Below are positions 55,399 through 64,000 of a DNA stretch of 64,000 bases, piece by piece; within the stretch, counting starts at the first letter, position 1, and each line of letters starts with the position of its first letter. The stretch is from an archaeon (GTDB lineage Archaea; Iainarchaeota; Iainarchaeia; CSSED10-239). The DNA lies in assembly GCA_029563035.1 (NCBI GenBank), contig JAKQTP010000123.1, positions 1 through 64,000 on the forward strand, written 5' to 3'. The notes beneath the pieces were generated by a model. It did not search any database. It saw only the letters and a list, made by a program, of their open reading frames with translations, and was not told the origin of the DNA. Position numbers and translations under genes: made by a program.

Positions 55399-55516
55399 AT
55401 TATGATCTCCTTACAGATTATATTACAAAGATTACCTAGTTATCATTCATTTGAATTAAAATATGATTTTTATTACTGATTTTTAAGGTTTTCTGAAAAA
55501 AATTAAATGGAAACTA

Positions 55517-57343
55517 TTAATAAGTATATTCTTTAATAGCTTTAAGATTTCCAGCATCGTAAATTCTTAGATATTTGTTTTTAAACATATTTTCACTTTC
55601 AGATAAATTTTTATCATAAGTAGTTAATATTTTTTCCAGTTTGTGTTTTTGAAATTTTTCTCTAGAATAGAGAATATACATATTATTTAAATGAAAATAG
55701 AAATAATTAGGTGCTGTTAGTATATCAATATTAAAGTTAGACGATAAATAACTAGAACCGTCAAAGTATCTTACATTGATGTAACTAATTAATTTTTCTG
55801 GTTTAACAGTATCTTCAAAATATTTTAACAATTTTTGAAAACCACCTATAATAGAGTAATTTAATAATGTACAAGATCGTATTAATTCATAACAATTTGT
55901 ACTTTTATCATATCTAGATTTAGAGAAAGAACAAATACTAACAAGTTTATCTTCATAAAATAACCCTAATCGTATATTTGCTGATACATAACCTTGCAAA
56001 TGATTTGCTTCTAAAAATTCTCGGTATTGTATAGAAGAAATTTCTTTAATATTGCATTTTCTAGCGTATATAGCTGTAGTTTTATGTAATTTAGATAAAA
56101 TAATGGATTTAACAATATTACATTTACTTAACCATTCGTTTTCAAAAATTTGTATATAATAAATACCAATATTTTTAAAAAAAACATATTTATCCTGGTG
56201 ATATTTTCTAGTTTGTACTTGATCAGAATGCCAGAAAAGACCGTGAAAATCTATTCCTAAATTAAAATCTGGAAGATATATATCAAGTTCGTATGAAGAA
56301 GATTTTCCTTTTCTTCCATATTTTTTATTTGTTTCTATATTTATAATATTTATAGATTTTAACCAATCTACTATTTCTTCTTCATATCTAGATCTGTAGG
56401 CAGAACAGGAACATCCAATACCTTGTGCATAAAATCTATCTGTAGTAAAGATCTTTTCACATTTTAAACACTTAAATGCAAATAAATCTCTTCCAGTACT
56501 GTATTCTTCTTGTGTAAATAAAGGTTCTAATTTTTTTAGTTTTAATATTTCTATAAAAGTATCCCAATATTTAAACCTATCGTTTGTTCTTCTTTTATCT
56601 ATTACTTCTGCAGATTGTGTTGGCCACTCAACGCCTCTTTTTAAAAGATTAGTTTGTTTAAGTTTATCTCGTATAATAGAGGATTTCAACGGATTATCTA
56701 CACCTAAACTTTCGAGTAGCGTATTTTTTATTTTTTCTTGTATCAGTGGCGATTTTAACACGCTTGTTACACCATATTCTTTTAGAACTGTATTTCTACT
56801 TTTTTCTTGTACTTCAGGACTACTCATTGGTCCTTTGCTGCCAAATTTTGGTATGTTATTCTTTCCTCTTTTTTCAAGAGATTCAGGATTCTGCATAGGA
56901 TACTCACAACCATATTTTTTCAACATAGTGTTTTTAAATTTTTCTATTTTTTCAGGTAATTTCATTAAATTAGAATTACCATTTACTTCTAAATTAGTTT
57001 TTTTTCTTTTGATATCTGCATCTTTTTGAAATTGCTTCCAATGTAATTCGCATGATCTATAAGTATATTTTCCTTTCTTAACAATATTTTCTGATCCACA
57101 ATATTTACAAGTTTTTTTGGTAATTGTTGGTTCTTTTTTAGGCATTTGTTTACAACGATCAGATCTTAGCATACCAAAACTAGAAGAACCGTATTTCTTT
57201 TGCAGTGCTTCATTAGTTTTATAAATTTGATCAGGAACTTCTATTGTTTTATAACAAGTAATACAGCAATTATAGATAACACCATTTTTATTTGTTCTAA
57301 GATCTTTAGTAGTTCCACAGTGTTTACATTTTTTTTCTATCAT
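55517..57343 (-). CDS. Large homing-type endonuclease (zinc ribbons, NUMOD-like repeats, Vsr-like nuclease)
   Basis: A 608-residue protein. The N-terminus has zinc knuckles (CKHCG..., CKYCGSENIVKKG). Residues of about 120-230 are four or five repeats with a KYG / LGVDNPL pattern. Residues of about 318-410 form the nuclease domain: SRYEEEIVDWL, then YELDIYLPDFNLGIDFHG and LFWHS, then YYIQIFENEW. The last 190 residues (YREFLEANHLQGYVSA, then YELIRSCTLLNYSIIGG) resemble the acetyltransferase-like or Hef-type C-terminal domain. It is a free-standing gene between sheath and tube, with its own AAGGAA site and after the sheath terminator. Confidence 0.82.
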   Translation of the reverse strand: MIEKKCKHCGTTKDLRTNKNGVIYNCCITCYKTIEVPDQIYKTNEALQKKYGSSSFGMLRSDRCKQMPKKEPTITKKTCKYCGSENIVKKGKYTYRSCELHWKQFQKDADIKRKKTNLEVNGNSNLMKLPEKIEKFKNTMLKKYGCEYPMQNPESLEKRGKNNIPKFGSKGPMSSPEVQEKSRNTVLKEYGVTSVLKSPLIQEKIKNTLLESLGVDNPLKSSIIRDKLKQTNLLKRGVEWPTQSAEVIDKRRTNDRFKYWDTFIEILKLKKLEPLFTQEEYSTGRDLFAFKCLKCEKIFTTDRFYAQGIGCSCSAYRSRYEEEIVDWLKSINIINIETNKKYGRKGKSSSYELDIYLPDFNLGIDFHGLFWHSDQVQTRKYHQDKYVFFKNIGIYYIQIFENEWLSKCNIVKSIILSKLHKTTAIYARKCNIKEISSIQYREFLEANHLQGYVSANIRLGLFYEDKLVSICSFSKSRYDKSTNCYELIRSCTLLNYSIIGGFQKLLKYFEDTVKPEKLISYINVRYFDGSSYLSSNFNIDILTAPNYFYFHLNNMYILYSREKFQKHKLEKILTTYDKNLSESENMFKNKYLRIYDAGNLKAIKEYTY

Positions 57344-57450
57344 ATATATTTTCCTTAATTATTAAATAAACTTAAATCCTGTAATAAGTATAAAATATAA
57401 TAATAGTATCTTAGGTTATTTTTCTATTATTTTTCTGGTAATTCAATAAA

Positions 57451-57479
57451 AAACCCTGAAATAATGAATTTCAGGGTTT
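57451..57479 (-). terminator. Terminator after the sheath gene
   Basis: A 12-bp stem (AAACCCTGAAAT / ATTTCAGGGTTT) with a 5-nt loop is followed on the minus strand by TTTTTTATTG. It lies 29 nt after the sheath stop, so sheath mRNA may end here in part. The endonuclease and tube then need read-through or a separate promoter. Confidence 0.85.
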
Positions 57480-57507
57480 GACTTTTCTAGCTCAGGAAAA
57501 AGGTAAA

Positions 57508-59823
57508 TTACACTGATATACTGTATTCTCCTTCCATGTATTTATTGGTATATACTGAGTAATATGAATATCTGAAGTTTACTGTGTCACGTCTTGTAGT
57601 TGGTAACGTAACAGATATCTGATCTATTTCTTCTATAATTAACTTGGATAGATAATCCTTAAATACGTCGTTTAAGAATTTTTCTACTGTTTGTTTATAT
57701 ACAGGTCTATTTGTAATTAATCTACCAATAAATGTTCTATCGAGTTGAATAGCAACATCTTTAGCAATATAATGCTTAGCAGTAATAATATTAATATTAT
57801 TTTTCTCAACACTAGTATTATCAGTAGTTAAATCATCCTTAATAATTAAAGAACTATCTGAACCTAATCCGCATACTAGAGCACTTGCGCCACCTGCTAA
57901 TTTAAGCATATCATCTGTATAATAATCATCAAAATCTTCTTCAAATAACTCTAGACCCGGAATAGTATGTCTTAAAATTGTTTGTGCTGCATAAGAGAAT
58001 GAATCTCTATATGCGCCAATTGCTGCTGCTATAAAAGCTCCATTTACTGTTGTAGCTGTATCTAATTTAGTAGTAGGATCTTTATAATAATAAGTAGCTC
58101 TTGTAGCATTAATATAAACTACAGATTCATTTCGTATACTATAAGCTATACCACAAACTGAATTAGCTTCATCTGTATCACCTAAATCTGTTAGTGCTGC
58201 TGCTCCTGTATAATACATTCTATATCTACCGTTTTGTGGTAAATTTCTATCGTTAACATGTGCTATAACAGCATTCCTAACCGTACCACTGGTATTTAAA
58301 ACACCAAGTGTTTGTACGTCTCTATGCTTACATTTCTGTAAAGCAGCTACATAATCACTATTTTGATCTGAAGGTGGAACTTGAATAACTGCAATAGTAG
58401 GTACACCATACCAATTAAGTGCTAAATCACAAAGCATTACTAAAGGATTAGCAGGTATACAATCACCTAGATCATCCAATACATCTTGATAAGAACTAAA
58501 TTCTTTATATTTATAATCTGTAGTTGGTCTATTGTATGTATATGTTACATAGTATGTTCCACTATCTGCTACTTTAGGAGTAGTAGTAATGGTAAGAACA
58601 GTTCCTACTAATAGTGCGTTTAATTCTGCTTCTGTTCCAGAAAGATTAATAGTAGTATCAGTAGGAGTTATATCATCAGATATACCGAAAGTATAAGTAT
58701 TTGCACCTACAGTAGCTGTTATTTCTGCGTATCCTGCTGTTCTAGCTATAATAAGTTGGCTAGAAAGTGTAAACTCCATTTGTCCATTAGAAGCAGCTTT
58801 AGCAGTACCGCTTTCTATAGTAACAGTAGAATCTGATCCAGTATCTGTATTAGTAATTACAATATCTGTAGTCGCAGCAGAGCATGTAAAACCATCTGCT
58901 GTAATTGCTGTATTTATTAATGCAGCTATAGCAGCATATGTTAATGTACTTGCTGTTAATATTGTATATTCAGTGCCATTTAAAGTAAAATAATATCTAG
59001 AAGCAGCAGAAAGACCTGAGGCTTGTCCACCACCAGCAGTAATAGTCATTCCAAATCCACCATAACCGCTTGTAGCATCTGCACCAGGAACTGCTGTATC
59101 AAAAGAATCCCAACCTGTTAAGGAAGAGAATAGGTCCGTTCCGCTGGATCCGGCAGCTAATGCAATATTATTTCCAGCACCTGCAGTATCATGTGTTACA
59201 CGAATATCGTTAGTAACAAAACTTGCTGTTACACCTGCACCTACAAGAGCAGCATTCATGCTGTCTACTACATCGTCGTAATCCATAGTAGATGCGCCTG
59301 TACTTGTTAGACTAAAGTAATATTCTGTTCCGTTTACTGTAAAATAATAGGTATCTCCTACCAAACCACAGATAGAAGTATGAACTACATCTAAACCAAC
59401 TTCTTGATAACCACCAGTTGCATCTACGCCAGCAACAGGAGTACCTACTGCACTAAAATGTGTTAATGAGGTTAGTAGATCAGCACCATAGGTTCCGCCT
59501 GAAATTGTTTTGGTTTCTGTATTAATAATCCAAGTAATTTCACCAGTAGTAGTATCTACTGTAAAATCCGTATCTTCTACTAGGTCATTTAATCCTATTT
59601 GTGTACCTGCTGATTCAATTTCATAAATACCTGTAGTATAATATGTTAACTGATCAACAAGACCACTAGATGTTCTAGTAATAGCCTCATTTTTTTCTCG
59701 TTTATATGGGCTAGCTGCACCAATAAAGCAAGGCTTTCTTTGTGAGCTTGACGCATTTGGAGTGGCTGTTTGTGTTATTTCTGTTATAGTTACACCCGGA
59801 AGTGTATATCCTGAATCTGCCAT
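57508..59823 (-). CDS. Contractile tail sheath protein with duplicated inserted domain
   Basis: A 771-residue sheath protein. It opens with TLPGVTITEITQTATPNA, the typical N-terminal arm, and ends with TVNFRYSYYSVYTNKYMEGE, the C-terminal arm that links neighbouring rings. Residues 113-229 and 229-335 are two similar beta-rich domains of about 110 residues, each with SLT..., DAT.GY and YYFT.NGTEY. These insertions make the protein longer than the usual 450-650. They probably sit on the outside of the tail. A GAAGGAG site precedes the ATG and could fold into a short GGAG-CAT-CTCC hairpin. Confidence 0.9.
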   Translation of the reverse strand: MADSGYTLPGVTITEITQTATPNASSSQRKPCFIGAASPYKREKNEAITRTSSGLVDQLTYYTTGIYEIESAGTQIGLNDLVEDTDFTVDTTTGEITWIINTETKTISGGTYGADLLTSLTHFSAVGTPVAGVDATGGYQEVGLDVVHTSICGLVGDTYYFTVNGTEYYFSLTSTGASTMDYDDVVDSMNAALVGAGVTASFVTNDIRVTHDTAGAGNNIALAAGSSGTDLFSSLTGWDSFDTAVPGADATSGYGGFGMTITAGGGQASGLSAASRYYFTLNGTEYTILTASTLTYAAIAALINTAITADGFTCSAATTDIVITNTDTGSDSTVTIESGTAKAASNGQMEFTLSSQLIIARTAGYAEITATVGANTYTFGISDDITPTDTTINLSGTEAELNALLVGTVLTITTTPKVADSGTYYVTYTYNRPTTDYKYKEFSSYQDVLDDLGDCIPANPLVMLCDLALNWYGVPTIAVIQVPPSDQNSDYVAALQKCKHRDVQTLGVLNTSGTVRNAVIAHVNDRNLPQNGRYRMYYTGAAALTDLGDTDEANSVCGIAYSIRNESVVYINATRATYYYKDPTTKLDTATTVNGAFIAAAIGAYRDSFSYAAQTILRHTIPGLELFEEDFDDYYTDDMLKLAGGASALVCGLGSDSSLIIKDDLTTDNTSVEKNNINIITAKHYIAKDVAIQLDRTFIGRLITNRPVYKQTVEKFLNDVFKDYLSKLIIEEIDQISVTLPTTRRDTVNFRYSYYSVYTNKYMEGEYSISV

Positions 59824-59924
59824 CGGAGATGCTCCTTCAAATTATGATTACTTGAAATATTAAGTTTGTCTTTTTAGTTTTAAGGTTCTTTATTTAAAAT
59901 TACCTAAATTATATGTTTTACAGA

Positions 59925-60803
59925 TTAATCATAAGATTCTAAAGGATTTCTTACATCCTCTTCTTCTTCAACTGTATAATAATCTGCCCACCATCTTATA
60001 TCATTTCCATTATACCCCGTACTTGTATAATATCCAGTACTGGTTATTTCTCCCATGCTTCCATAGACATAGATAGGAACATATAAGGTTTCATTACCTG
60101 TAGAAGTTCTTCTATCCATATAATTAAATCCTTCTGTAACTAATATATTCCAATTATCTCCTATATCAGGAAATATATATTCTACAAAAGAATTTAATCT
60201 TACTGTACACGTATATATAAGAGTCTGTGTACTAATATCAGTTACTTCATTTTCTCCTGTTATTTCTACTGGTGTAGTAGTAGGTATAATATTAAACATT
60301 TCTTCGCTATCGCCTTTATATAAATAAGGCCAGCGGTAATAATGAGAAAAACATAATGCTACTAACTCACTAATTTGAGATCTTATATCAGGTGACATAG
60401 CAGCAATTATCAAATCTACTGGAACATCATACATATTAGCATACATATTATAAAAAGATTGTATACTACCATCTGTACTTTCTAATGCATCTTGATATAT
60501 AAAATCATCTGCACCTAAAAAAGGTTTTCTTTCTCTTTTATTTCTAGATGAAATAGCAATTAATGGCATCTTCCTTTCATAAAAAGGAAAATCTCTTTCT
60601 ATATTTAGCTTTGTTTCAGAATCTGTATTTTGTAAAATAATAATTTCAGGAACAGCTATCTTATAACTAGTAACTGAACTAGAAAAGAATTGATTAAGAA
60701 TATCTTTTAACACACTTTTAGTTTGTCTTTCTATTTTATGAAAGCTAAATTGTGTTAAATCTCCGCTAAACGATTCTGGGTGTTGATTAGATTCTATACT
60801 CAT
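59925..60803 (-). CDS. Neck or tail-completion protein, unknown type
   Basis: A 292-residue protein located just upstream of the sheath gene. N-terminal helices (KSVLKDILNQFFSSS) are followed by mixed structure (YKIAVPEIIILQNTDSETKL, FLGADDFIYQDALE). Its place before the sheath suits a tail terminator or connector protein. No specific family signature is seen. Confidence 0.6.
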   Translation of the reverse strand: MSIESNQHPESFSGDLTQFSFHKIERQTKSVLKDILNQFFSSSVTSYKIAVPEIIILQNTDSETKLNIERDFPFYERKMPLIAISSRNKRERKPFLGADDFIYQDALESTDGSIQSFYNMYANMYDVPVDLIIAAMSPDIRSQISELVALCFSHYYRWPYLYKGDSEEMFNIIPTTTPVEITGENEVTDISTQTLIYTCTVRLNSFVEYIFPDIGDNWNILVTEGFNYMDRRTSTGNETLYVPIYVYGSMGEITSTGYYTSTGYNGNDIRWWADYYTVEEEEDVRNPLESYD

Positions 60804-60806
60804 TCG

Positions 60807-61046
60807 TTATGATTCTTCAGTAGTAGTTTCTTCTTCTGGTAATTCGCACAATAAAGTTTCTTTGTGTTCATCTATATTAAAATATACCATATTTAGATAT
60901 TTACAAATAGAAGTATTTACTACACAAGAAGGAATACCATCTTGATCTTTTAAAATATCTTCTCTATCGCTACCTGGGCAATGTGTAGGTACTACTTTTA
61001 CAACAGAAGGATTTATTATAATAGATTCTATTAGTATTTCTCGCAT
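60807..61046 (-). CDS. Small virion-module protein, 79 residues
   Basis: A 79-residue protein with four Cys (THCPGSD, SCVVNTSICKY, LLCELP) and an acidic tail of several Glu and Thr. It begins 5 nt after the previous gene and ends 3 nt before the next. It may bind a metal or carry a disulfide. I do not recognise it. Confidence 0.5.
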   Translation of the reverse strand: MREILIESIIINPSVVKVVPTHCPGSDREDILKDQDGIPSCVVNTSICKYLNMVYFNIDEHKETLLCELPEEETTTEES

Positions 61047-61051
61047 ATTCT

Positions 61052-61345
61052 TTACTTTATGGGTGCATCGGGATTAGCTATCTTTTCTTCTCTTCCTTCT
61101 TCATCTACTTCTCTTCTAGCTAGATGTGGTTGTCCATCTACTAAAATAATAGACCATTCTACAGAACCTGTTTTGGTTCTGTAAGTATTTTGTCCTATTT
61201 TTTCCACTTCTTTTTTTACATCAGGTGTTAATTTAACTAATCTGGAGGACGCAAGTCTCCTTTGTATTTCTTTTCTCTTTTCAGTTTCAAGAAAAGAATC
61301 ACCATATAAAGATGAAAAAATGCTATTATCTCGTTCTTTACTCAT
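61052..61345 (-). CDS. Small virion-module protein, 97 residues
   Basis: A 97-residue, strongly charged protein. The N-terminal half is helical and basic (LETEKRKEIQRRLASSRL). The C-terminal half forms likely beta hairpins (TYRTKTGSVEWSIILVDG). The gene follows the neck-type gene after a 48-nt gap and has an AGGAG site. No family is recognised. Confidence 0.5.
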   Translation of the reverse strand: MSKERDNSIFSSLYGDSFLETEKRKEIQRRLASSRLVKLTPDVKKEVEKIGQNTYRTKTGSVEWSIILVDGQPHLARREVDEEGREEKIANPDAPIK

Positions 61346-61393
61346 TTTAGTGCTCCTATACTTTTAAGAAAAATAAAGAATAAATTTACTTAT

Positions 61394-62407
61394 TTAAGAC
61401 AAATACTGTATTATTTTAACAACATCCTGCTTATCTCTCAAATAAGCAGTGATAAAATCTGTATGGATCATTTTTAATTGTGGTCCATGCATATGAAAAG
61501 TAGATTGTTGTACTTCATAAAATTGATTTTCAAATGTTCCTTGTAGAAATTGAATAATATCAAAATTTTCAATTACTACTTCTGGAAGAACCCACCATCT
61601 TAAAGGACGGACAGTAGCCCAACCATATGGACCTTCTGTAATTTCTGTTCTTTCTTGATCTCTTGCAGCCAAGAAAGCAGGATAATCAATTGCTGAATAA
61701 GTTGGATCTATATCTATTAAATTCTTTTGATTTCTATATCTAAATCTGATAGAATTAAATTCAGGTGAAGGACTTGTTACCGTTCTTTTTAACATAACAA
61801 TTCTAAATCTAATATATTGTGTACCTTTAGTTAAAGTAAAAGTACCTTGTTTATTTGCTAAGTTATTAGTAGAATAAGTAGATGTTGAAATTTCATTCCA
61901 ATTAATATCGTCTGTAGAATAATAATAAGTTATTCTATTTAAAGTTGGATCTGTTCTATCGTTAATTAGAAATCTATCAAAAGCTTCACATCTAGTTAAT
62001 GTAAATCTTTCAGTAGTAATTATACCTTCTCGATTAGTATTTGAAGATATAGTAAATAGACTTCCAGAATCACCAGCTATTGTAATAAAATCATCTTTTG
62101 TAACAGTAGATGGAGTGGATACAACAAATTCTTCATATCCATATTTTTGGTATCCGCCAAGATAGCCGGTACCTAAACATAAGAAATGAGATCTATCTGG
62201 TTGAGCTTTTTCTTCATCCCAACAATAACATTTAGTTTCACCAGATGGTGCAGTTCCATATAAAGTATTTGCTACATTTTTATAAAGAGTACAAGGAGTT
62301 CCACAACCACGCATTTTTACACGAAGTTGTGAGATAGTAAAATCGTATATGAGATGACGATCAATAACCGCGCGTACATCTGTTCTAGATCTAATTGGCC
62401 ACCTCAC
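61394..62407 (-). CDS. Neck- or baseplate-type structural protein with Cys motif
   Basis: A 337-residue protein. I set the start at a GTG (62407) because a strong AAGGAGG lies exactly 6 nt ahead of it. An ATG at 62446 has none and would add 13 residues. The N-terminal part has a likely zinc-binding set (GCGTPCTLY, CYCWDEEKAQPD, FLCLGTG), and then a jelly-roll-like beta region over 90-235 (FTLTRCEAFDRFLI, YYSTDDINWNEIS, TQYIRFRIVML). It would be a minor structural component near the neck. Its start lies inside the 3' end of the endonuclease gene. Confidence 0.6.
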   Translation of the reverse strand: MRWPIRSRTDVRAVIDRHLIYDFTISQLRVKMRGCGTPCTLYKNVANTLYGTAPSGETKCYCWDEEKAQPDRSHFLCLGTGYLGGYQKYGYEEFVVSTPSTVTKDDFITIAGDSGSLFTISSNTNREGIITTERFTLTRCEAFDRFLINDRTDPTLNRITYYYSTDDINWNEISTSTYSTNNLANKQGTFTLTKGTQYIRFRIVMLKRTVTSPSPEFNSIRFRYRNQKNLIDIDPTYSAIDYPAFLAARDQERTEITEGPYGWATVRPLRWWVLPEVVIENFDIIQFLQGTFENQFYEVQQSTFHMHGPQLKMIHTDFITAYLRDKQDVVKIIQYLS

Positions 62408-63815
62408 AATCCACCTCCTTGTAAACTTTATTAAAATAAAATTCATTAAACTGTTCTTCTGTATTATTTAAAACACTATATAAAGAATGAAATTCTCTGT
62501 GGCATGTTTCACAAAGAGTTATTCCATTTTCTAAAATTGTTCGTAATTCTTTATGTTCTGCAAATCCATTTTTGTGGTGTGCATGTAATTTACAATTTGT
62601 TTTTCCACAAACTTGACAAGTGTATAAATCTCTAGAATAAACTGCTTTTCTCCAATCTTCATACTCAATATATCTTCTATTGAGTAATCTATCTTGTAAA
62701 GATAAGTTTGGGTTATATCTTGGATGATTTACACCACATTTTTTCTTCCTAAGTTCTATTTTAGTACATATTCTGCATTTTCTTCCATTTTTTAAAGAAG
62801 CTATAGATAAAGAAGTATGGTGTCCTTCTGGACAAATTAATTGTAGTGTATCAGTAGAAGATAATTCTTTTATATTTGTATCTAGTAATATATAACCTAT
62901 ATTATTTAAGTATTCTTTACATTGAATAGTATATAATTCTTTTTCTCGTATTTCTCTATTTAAATAACCGCACGATTTACAGGTTACCCTGTTATCGACT
63001 ACTGGTTTATATCTAAAAACTTCGAAAGAAGTATAATTATGTCTTCCACAACTACATATATATTCTAAGGGTGTACGTATAGTTAGCTGTTCGATATACT
63101 CAGTTAACAATATGCAATTACGTTTCTCAAAAAATTCTTTTACTTCCTGATAGTTTAATAAATGTCTTATAGAATTTTGTTTTGCTGTTTTACTATGAGA
63201 ACAAATTGAACAACTATAGCTTATTTGATCTAATCCTTTATAGATAATATGTCCATTTTTACATTTACATTTCATTTTTTTGGATTTTATATTATAGCTT
63301 GTTTCTAGTAATTCAAATCCATGTTCTTTAAATAATTCTTTTGCTTTTAAAAATTCTTCTTCTTTTATTTTTTTTAATTTTTCCGTATTTCTGCAACTAT
63401 CACAAATAATATTAAAATTATTATAAGTTATAATACGCATAGCACGTTCTGCTGTGGTTGTAAAAATATCAGCACATATTGTGCATTTAACTTTAAGTTT
63501 TGTTCTCATTGTAGAATAATCTTGTTTACTAGATAGTATAACGGCATTGTGTTTTGTAAAAAATTCTTGTATTTCTTCAAAACTTTTTGTTTTCGGTCTA
63601 TTTTGTATTATTTTTGTGCATTCATAGCAATAAGGATAAATTCTCTTTTGTAAAGTATACCAAGTAGATTCAAATTCCTTTCCACACTTGCAGATGTACT
63701 TTAAAGTTGAATTCCAATCTTTTATTGAATCCGATAATAATATCAAATCATATTTATTAAAAAATTCTTTTATATCTTCTAAAGAAGGATTTCTTTTTTC
63801 TAAATTTGGTTTCAT
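62391..63815 (-). CDS. HNH homing-type endonuclease with zinc-ribbon repeats
   Basis: A 474-residue protein. Residues 1-340 are about five repeats of roughly 70 residues, each with a helix, a beta hairpin and a CxC...CxxC ribbon (CKCGKEF...YCYEC, CKCKNGH...CSIC, CSCGRHN...CKSC). These probably read DNA. The C-terminal HNH domain is seen in YTCQVCGKTNCKLHAHHKNG and NGITLCETCHREFH. The gene stands between a gene only partly in the window and a structural gene, whose ribosome binding site lies in its last codons. Confidence 0.85.
   Translation of the reverse strand: MKPNLEKRNPSLEDIKEFFNKYDLILLSDSIKDWNSTLKYICKCGKEFESTWYTLQKRIYPYCYECTKIIQNRPKTKSFEEIQEFFTKHNAVILSSKQDYSTMRTKLKVKCTICADIFTTTAERAMRIITYNNFNIICDSCRNTEKLKKIKEEEFLKAKELFKEHGFELLETSYNIKSKKMKCKCKNGHIIYKGLDQISYSCSICSHSKTAKQNSIRHLLNYQEVKEFFEKRNCILLTEYIEQLTIRTPLEYICSCGRHNYTSFEVFRYKPVVDNRVTCKSCGYLNREIREKELYTIQCKEYLNNIGYILLDTNIKELSSTDTLQLICPEGHHTSLSIASLKNGRKCRICTKIELRKKKCGVNHPRYNPNLSLQDRLLNRRYIEYEDWRKAVYSRDLYTCQVCGKTNCKLHAHHKNGFAEHKELRTILENGITLCETCHREFHSLYSVLNNTEEQFNEFYFNKVYKEVDCEVAN
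62414..62420 (-). promoter_or_regulatory. Strong ribosome binding site that fixes a GTG start
   Basis: The minus strand reads AAGGAGG followed by 6 nt and GTG at 62405-62407. It is one of the best matches to the anti-Shine-Dalgarno in this window and lies inside the final codons of the HNH endonuclease gene. Confidence 0.75.
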
Positions 63816-63840
63816 ATTTTGTATTTATATATATTTCTCC

Positions 63841-63999
63841 TTAAGGAAGATATTCTAATCTAAATGGTAAAATAGTATTTATCACAAACAATGATTGATT
63901 ATTTTCAACAAAAAATTTATCTATTACTGACATTAATTGATCTGTTTTTTCAGAAGACAAAGTTCTTTGATTATTAAAATATTTTTTTATTTCTTGCAA
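63841..63999 (-). CDS. C-terminal 52 residues of a gene cut by window edge
   Basis: The minus strand has an open frame from the right edge to a TAA at 63841-63843. The visible part (KTDQLMSVIDKFFVENNQSL, then LPFRLEYLP) is mixed in character and gives no family. Its stop codon overlaps an AAGGAG sequence (63837-63842) that has no close start codon. It is probably another structural or head-tail connector gene. Confidence 0.55.
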   Translation of the reverse strand: MQEIKKYFNNQRTLSSEKTDQLMSVIDKFFVENNQSLFVINTILPFRLEYLP

Positions 64000-64000
64000 T

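Noticed and set aside
55517..57343. Group I intron in the tube or sheath gene
   Set aside because: Both structural genes are intact and the endonuclease is free-standing with its own start. No conserved intron core is apparent.
59824..59840. GGAG-CAT-CTCC hairpin over the sheath ribosome binding site as a translational switch
   Set aside because: Only four base pairs with a 3-nt loop. It may be chance, and a highly expressed sheath gene would not be expected to be blocked.
1..64000. tRNA genes and CRISPR arrays
   Set aside because: I saw no cloverleaf with a TTCRA arm and no regularly spaced identical short repeats. A tRNAscan run would settle the first point.
1..64000. Alternative genetic code, as in some gut megaphages
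   Set aside because: TAA, TAG and TGA all end plausible genes here and conserved proteins show no in-frame stop.

Overview
The window reads as part of the genome of a large tailed phage with a contractile tail (myovirus type). It is AT-rich, roughly 70 percent by eye. Genes are packed with tiny gaps or 1-4 nt overlaps, almost all of them lie on the minus strand, and all three stop codons are used, so the code looks standard. Sheath, tube, tape measure, hub, spike, gp25-like, J-like and fibre genes follow each other in the order typical of myoviruses. Three probable mobile endonuclease genes, a phage-type ribonucleotide reductase and a lysis-like cassette support the same reading. I cannot name the host.

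Left part (1-11.8 kb): an accessory region. It holds small unknown genes on both strands, several with membrane segments, an Hsp20 chaperone, a membrane-anchored M23 peptidase, a possible PD-(D/E)XK nuclease, a homing-type endonuclease next to a B12-dependent (class II) ribonucleotide reductase, and a probable lysis group (C39-like peptidase, two-helix membrane protein, single-anchor protein with a beta-rich C-terminus). Four hairpin terminators in the left 11.8 kb (positions 963, 4093, 9629 and 11720) divide the transcription units.

Middle (11.8-39.9 kb): a long glycan-biosynthesis island embedded in the tail operon. It holds about a dozen glycosyltransferase genes, including one triple-domain enzyme of 967 residues, a Maf/DUF115-like protein, UDP-glucuronate decarboxylase, CDP-paratose-2-epimerase-like and RmlD-like sugar-nucleotide enzymes, a nucleotidyltransferase, a HAD phosphatase, a cupin, four methyltransferases, a GDPD-like protein, a radical SAM protein and an asparagine-synthase-like amidotransferase. 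The fibre gene (12.5-15.7 kb) and a gpI-like tail protein gene (36.5-38.7 kb) sit inside this island. By inference the phage either glycosylates its own virion or remodels the host surface glycan.

Right part (39.9-64 kb, transcribed right to left): the tail module. It runs from neck/completion-type proteins through sheath, tube, assembly chaperones, tape measure, hub, spike and the gp25-like and J-like baseplate wedge proteins. Homing-type endonuclease genes lie upstream of a neck-type gene and between sheath and tube. The two chaperone reading frames are joined by a textbook -1 slippery heptamer followed by a 12-bp stem, which predicts a 388-residue frameshift product.
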